NCBI GenBank assembly: GCA_949841465.1
Contig: CATKZW010000035.1
Span: forward strand, 1-34,268
Direction of reading: 5' to 3'
Origin: an uncultured Oscillospiraceae bacterium
GTDB taxonomy: Bacteria > Bacillota > Clostridia > Oscillospirales > Oscillospiraceae
Length of the DNA stretch: 34,268 nt
The notes under the pieces were generated by a model that saw only the letters and a list, made by a program, of their open reading frames with translations, made no database searches and was not told the DNA's origin. Shown here in pieces: positions 32,019 to 34,268 of the stretch; positions within the stretch are counted from its first letter, which is position 1; every line of letters starts with the position of its first letter. The translations under genes were made by a program, and so were the position numbers.

Positions 32019-33312
32019 AGATTTCCCGGCTTCGGATGGTGGCGATCAGCTTGTCAAAGTTGGGTATCTGCCCGATGTTGGCGAACTCGTCCAAAATCAG
32101 CCGCACATGGACGGGAAGCCTCCCGCCGTACACATCATCGGCCCGGTCGCACAGCAGATTGATAAGCTGGCTTTGCAGCATCGCCAGAATGAAATTAAAA
32201 GTCGTGTCCGTGTCGCTCATAATCAGGAACAGCGCCGTTTTGCGGTCGCCCAGGGTGTCCAGCTCCATTTCGTCGGTTTCCATCAGCTCACGGACTTCCC
32301 GGATGTCAAAGGGCGCTAACCTTGCCCCGCAGGAAATCAAGATCGAGGAACGAGTTTTGCCAGCGGAAAGCAAGAATTTTTGATACTGCCGGACGGCAAA
32401 ATGCTCCGGCTCCTTTTCCGCAAGCCGGGCGAACATTTCATCCACGGGACTTTGAAATTCGGCGTCGTCCTCCCTCGCTTCGCTGGCATTTATCATTTCA
32501 AGCAGGGTGGTGAAATTCTTTTCGTCCTCCGGGGCCTCGTACCAGATGTAGCCGATCAGGGCGGTATAGAAAAGCCGTTCGGACTTCACCCAAAAATCTT
32601 CTGTGGATTTTTCGCCGTCGCCCTTGGTGTTGGCGATGATGGTGTTTACCAGCTTCAAGATGTCTTTTTCGCTGTGCAGATAGGCGAACGGGTTATACCG
32701 CATGGATTTGGAAAAATTGATGGTATTCAGCACCTTTATCCGATAGCCGCCCCGCCTCAAAAGCTGGCCTACCTCGATCAAGAGGCTGCCTTTCGGGTCA
32801 GTGATGCAATAGCTGCTGTGCATCTGCATGAGGTTGGGTTTGACAAAAAATCTCGTCTTGCCGCTGCCGGAACCGCCGATCACCAGCACATTCTTGTTCC
32901 GGGCGGTCTTGGGGTCTTTGGGCCTGCCGTTCATCGTCAGCCGTTCGGTCTGCGTGAGCAGGATGTTATTTTCAAATACGGGGTCGATATATGGGGCTAT
33001 GTCTTTGGCTCCGCCCCATCGGGCGCTGCCGTATTCCATGCCGTGGCGGTACTTCTTGGCGTTCTTGCCTTTCAGGTACACCGCCAGCCGCACCAGCACC
33101 GCGCCCGCCACGCCGATACACAGGTCAAAAGGGTGGAAGCTGGGCAGGCCGTTGGCAAACGCCGCCGCCAGGCTGTCCAGCAGATGCACCAGCTTTTGAG
33201 AAGCGTCCGCCCCCGCAGCCAGCCGCCACGCCTCCGACAGCTTGCCGAACAGGTACACAAACAGCAGATAGGGCAGGTTGAGGATTACCAGCTTTTTCAG
33301 GTCAGGTTTCAA
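31987..33312 (-). pseudogene. TraG/VirD4-family coupling protein, 3' truncated
   Basis: The frame starts at a TTG (33310-33312) overlapping the stop of the PcfB gene (TTGA), encoding LKPDLKKLVILNLPYLLFVY. It has two membrane segments (about 8-25 and 60-80), Walker A VIGGSGSGKTRF and Walker B LILDEFAN. It follows the family to FDKLIATIRSREISA near 32018 and then reads into an integrase fragment, ending after 441 residues. Family members have about 600 residues and drive DNA into the conjugation pore, so the loss of the C-terminal part probably inactivates it. Confidence 0.85.
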
Positions 33313-33779
33313 CGCTCCATCCCCCTTTCCCTGATCTTCTCCTTGGCCCGCTGGACGTTCCGGCCAGCCGCTTCCCGCAGGACGGACAGCGCCTTGCGAA
33401 TAGAGGGCTTGGCCTCTCTCGACAGCTTCTTGGCGGTGAACTCCTTGAAAGCCTGTTCCAGATTGTCCGCGTCCCGGCTCTTGAAAATGACGATGTAGTG
33501 GGGCGGTTGGGTGGTCTTGTCCTTTCGCAAGGCGAAGTCCACGCCGTATTTCTTGGCGCAGGGCTTGAAAGCGGCGATGTTGGCGTCCGTGATCTCGATG
33601 TTGGACAGCGCCGCCCCGTGCTGCTTCAACTGCTTTAGGCTCTGCTGGCCCTGATGGAGCTTGGGGCCGTGCTTCTTGGCCTCCAAAAACTTTTTCAGGG
33701 CGGTTTGCAGCACTTGGGCCGTCAGCTTCCCGGTTTTCATGGATAACGCGATGGTCTTTTGAGTGACTTCCTCCTGCAA
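33309..33779 (-). CDS. PcfB-family protein (DUF3801)
   Basis: This 156-residue protein begins MQEEVTQKTIALSMKTGKLT and matches the PcfB/DUF3801 family found next to VirD4-type coupling proteins in Firmicutes conjugative elements, where it is a relaxosome accessory factor. The TTG start at 33779 is chosen because AGGAGG lies 8 bases upstream and the family starts exactly there. Its stop overlaps the TTG start of traG. Both genes using TTG suggests low or coupled expression. Confidence 0.87.
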   Translation of the reverse strand: MQEEVTQKTIALSMKTGKLTAQVLQTALKKFLEAKKHGPKLHQGQQSLKQLKQHGAALSNIEITDANIAAFKPCAKKYGVDFALRKDKTTQPPHYIVIFKSRDADNLEQAFKEFTAKKLSREAKPSIRKALSVLREAAGRNVQRAKEKIRERGMER

Positions 33780-33853
33780 GTGTCATACCTCCTTTGCCAG
33801 AAGTTGGGATAAAAACTAAGGCGGCACTACCAGCCGCCGCAGGTAAATCCGCA

Positions 33854-34066
33854 TCAGATACGCACCCGCAGGCCGTTCAGGTCGTCGGCCCGGACGCCCA
33901 CCAGATACCAGTCGGCGGCGTACTCAATCCGAGTGGGCTTCCAGCGGCCTCCCACCATCACGTCGAAGCACTGTCCACAGTGCAGACCGCCGTAGTAGTC
34001 GGCCAGGTCAAAGCGGATGTCATAGCGGTCTGTCCGCTCGTCGAAAATCAATGCGCCCTGTTTCAT
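33854..34066 (-). CDS. DUF5348-domain protein
   Basis: This 70-residue protein, MKQGALIFDERTDRYDIRFD to a Trp/Arg-rich end, matches DUF5348. It is a small protein of unknown function that regularly lies between the replication-type DUF6017 gene and pcfB in Clostridial ICEs. ATG 34066 is preceded by AAAGGAGG. The conserved elements are YDIRFDLADYYGGLHCGQCF and WYLVG. The order here is the standard one, which shows this end of the ICE is intact. Confidence 0.87.
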   Translation of the reverse strand: MKQGALIFDERTDRYDIRFDLADYYGGLHCGQCFDVMVGGRWKPTRIEYAADWYLVGVRADDLNGLRVRI

Positions 34067-34083
34067 AGTCGGGGCCTCCTTTG

Positions 34084-34268
34084 TCAGATTTTTCCCTCCG
34101 CCATATCGTGGGCGACGAGGGCGGTGTAGTAGCTTCCCATTGTGCTGGGGGCGTTGAACAGCACCGCCAGCAGGTATTTCTTGATGTTGCGGATTTTCGT
34201 GGTGTTCTGCCGCATACAGTCCATGACGAACTCAATGTGGCCGCTGTTGAGTTTCAGCAGCTTGGCCT
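34084..34268 (-). CDS. DUF6017-type replication initiator protein, C-terminal end (partial)
   Basis: The frame enters from the right edge and ends with TGA at 34084-34086. It encodes KLNSGHIEFVMDCMRQNTTK, then IRNIKKYLLAVLFNAP and a short end ALVAHDMAEGKI. This is the characteristic C-terminus of the RepA/DUF6017 proteins of Clostridial integrative elements, which probably act in replication of the excised circle. The rest lies beyond the window. Confidence 0.8.
   Translation of the reverse strand, partial: AKLLKLNSGHIEFVMDCMRQNTTKIRNIKKYLLAVLFNAPSTMGSYYTALVAHDMAEGKI

Noticed and set aside
33313-33786. N-terminal extension of the TraG frame to 33786
   Set aside because: It is an antiphase reading of pcfB; TraG homology begins at the TTG at 33312.

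Overview
The codon use, the GC-rich coding sequence and the gene families (GHKL/LytTR two-component pair, BlaI/M56 pairs, a 2-hydroxyacyl-CoA dehydratase activase operon, an SLH-domain protein, and Tn/ICE genes of the PcfB-TraG-DUF5348-DUF6017 type) point to an anaerobic gut Clostridia genome, probably Oscillospiraceae (Flavonifractor/Lawsonibacter-like). This assignment is an inference from gene content; no rRNA gene is present.

Layout. 1-145 is the Gly/Arg-rich tail of an unidentified protein. 359-5369 holds housekeeping-type genes: a Na/Pi cotransporter with a PhoU tail, an AgrC/AgrA-like kinase and LytTR regulator, and a fructokinase-like PfkB kinase. 5684-9235 is a visibly more AT-rich island that I read as a complete retron: an OLD-like ATPase-TOPRIM effector, a non-coding RNA bounded by a perfect 17-bp a1/a2 inverted repeat, and a reverse transcriptase whose retron signature motifs are degenerate. 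9246-17803 holds two BlaI/M56-peptidase signalling pairs with very different ectodomains, flanking an SLH-domain protein and a membrane-anchored alpha/beta hydrolase. 17859-22357 is a GntR-controlled operon: two paralogous DUF2229/HgdB-like proteins, a BadF/HgdC-type ATP-dependent activase and a Dph6-type ATP pyrophosphatase. 22373-25231 holds an MFS transporter, a frameshifted small gene and a HAD phosphatase.

From about 24340, and mainly from 25280, to the end the window is a mobile-element scrapyard. It contains a possible IS110 transposase tail, a DUF362 gene cut by an IS21-like element (istB with an amber codon, istA internally deleted around a long hairpin), two large serine recombinases without catalytic domains, detached IS21-like terminal repeats, an AT-rich HEPN-like gene, two truncated relaxases around a mobC gene, a tyrosine-recombinase fragment and a truncated TraG/VirD4. 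It ends in the conserved ICE genes pcfB, DUF5348 and DUF6017, which look intact except for the window edge.

The most notable system is the retron, with its ncRNA between effector and RT. Next are the activase operon without an obvious dehydratase, the two M56 sensors with non-beta-lactam-like ectodomains, and the HEPN-like gene at a relaxase breakpoint. Many long open frames on the opposite strand of GC-rich genes are antisense shadows and were left out.
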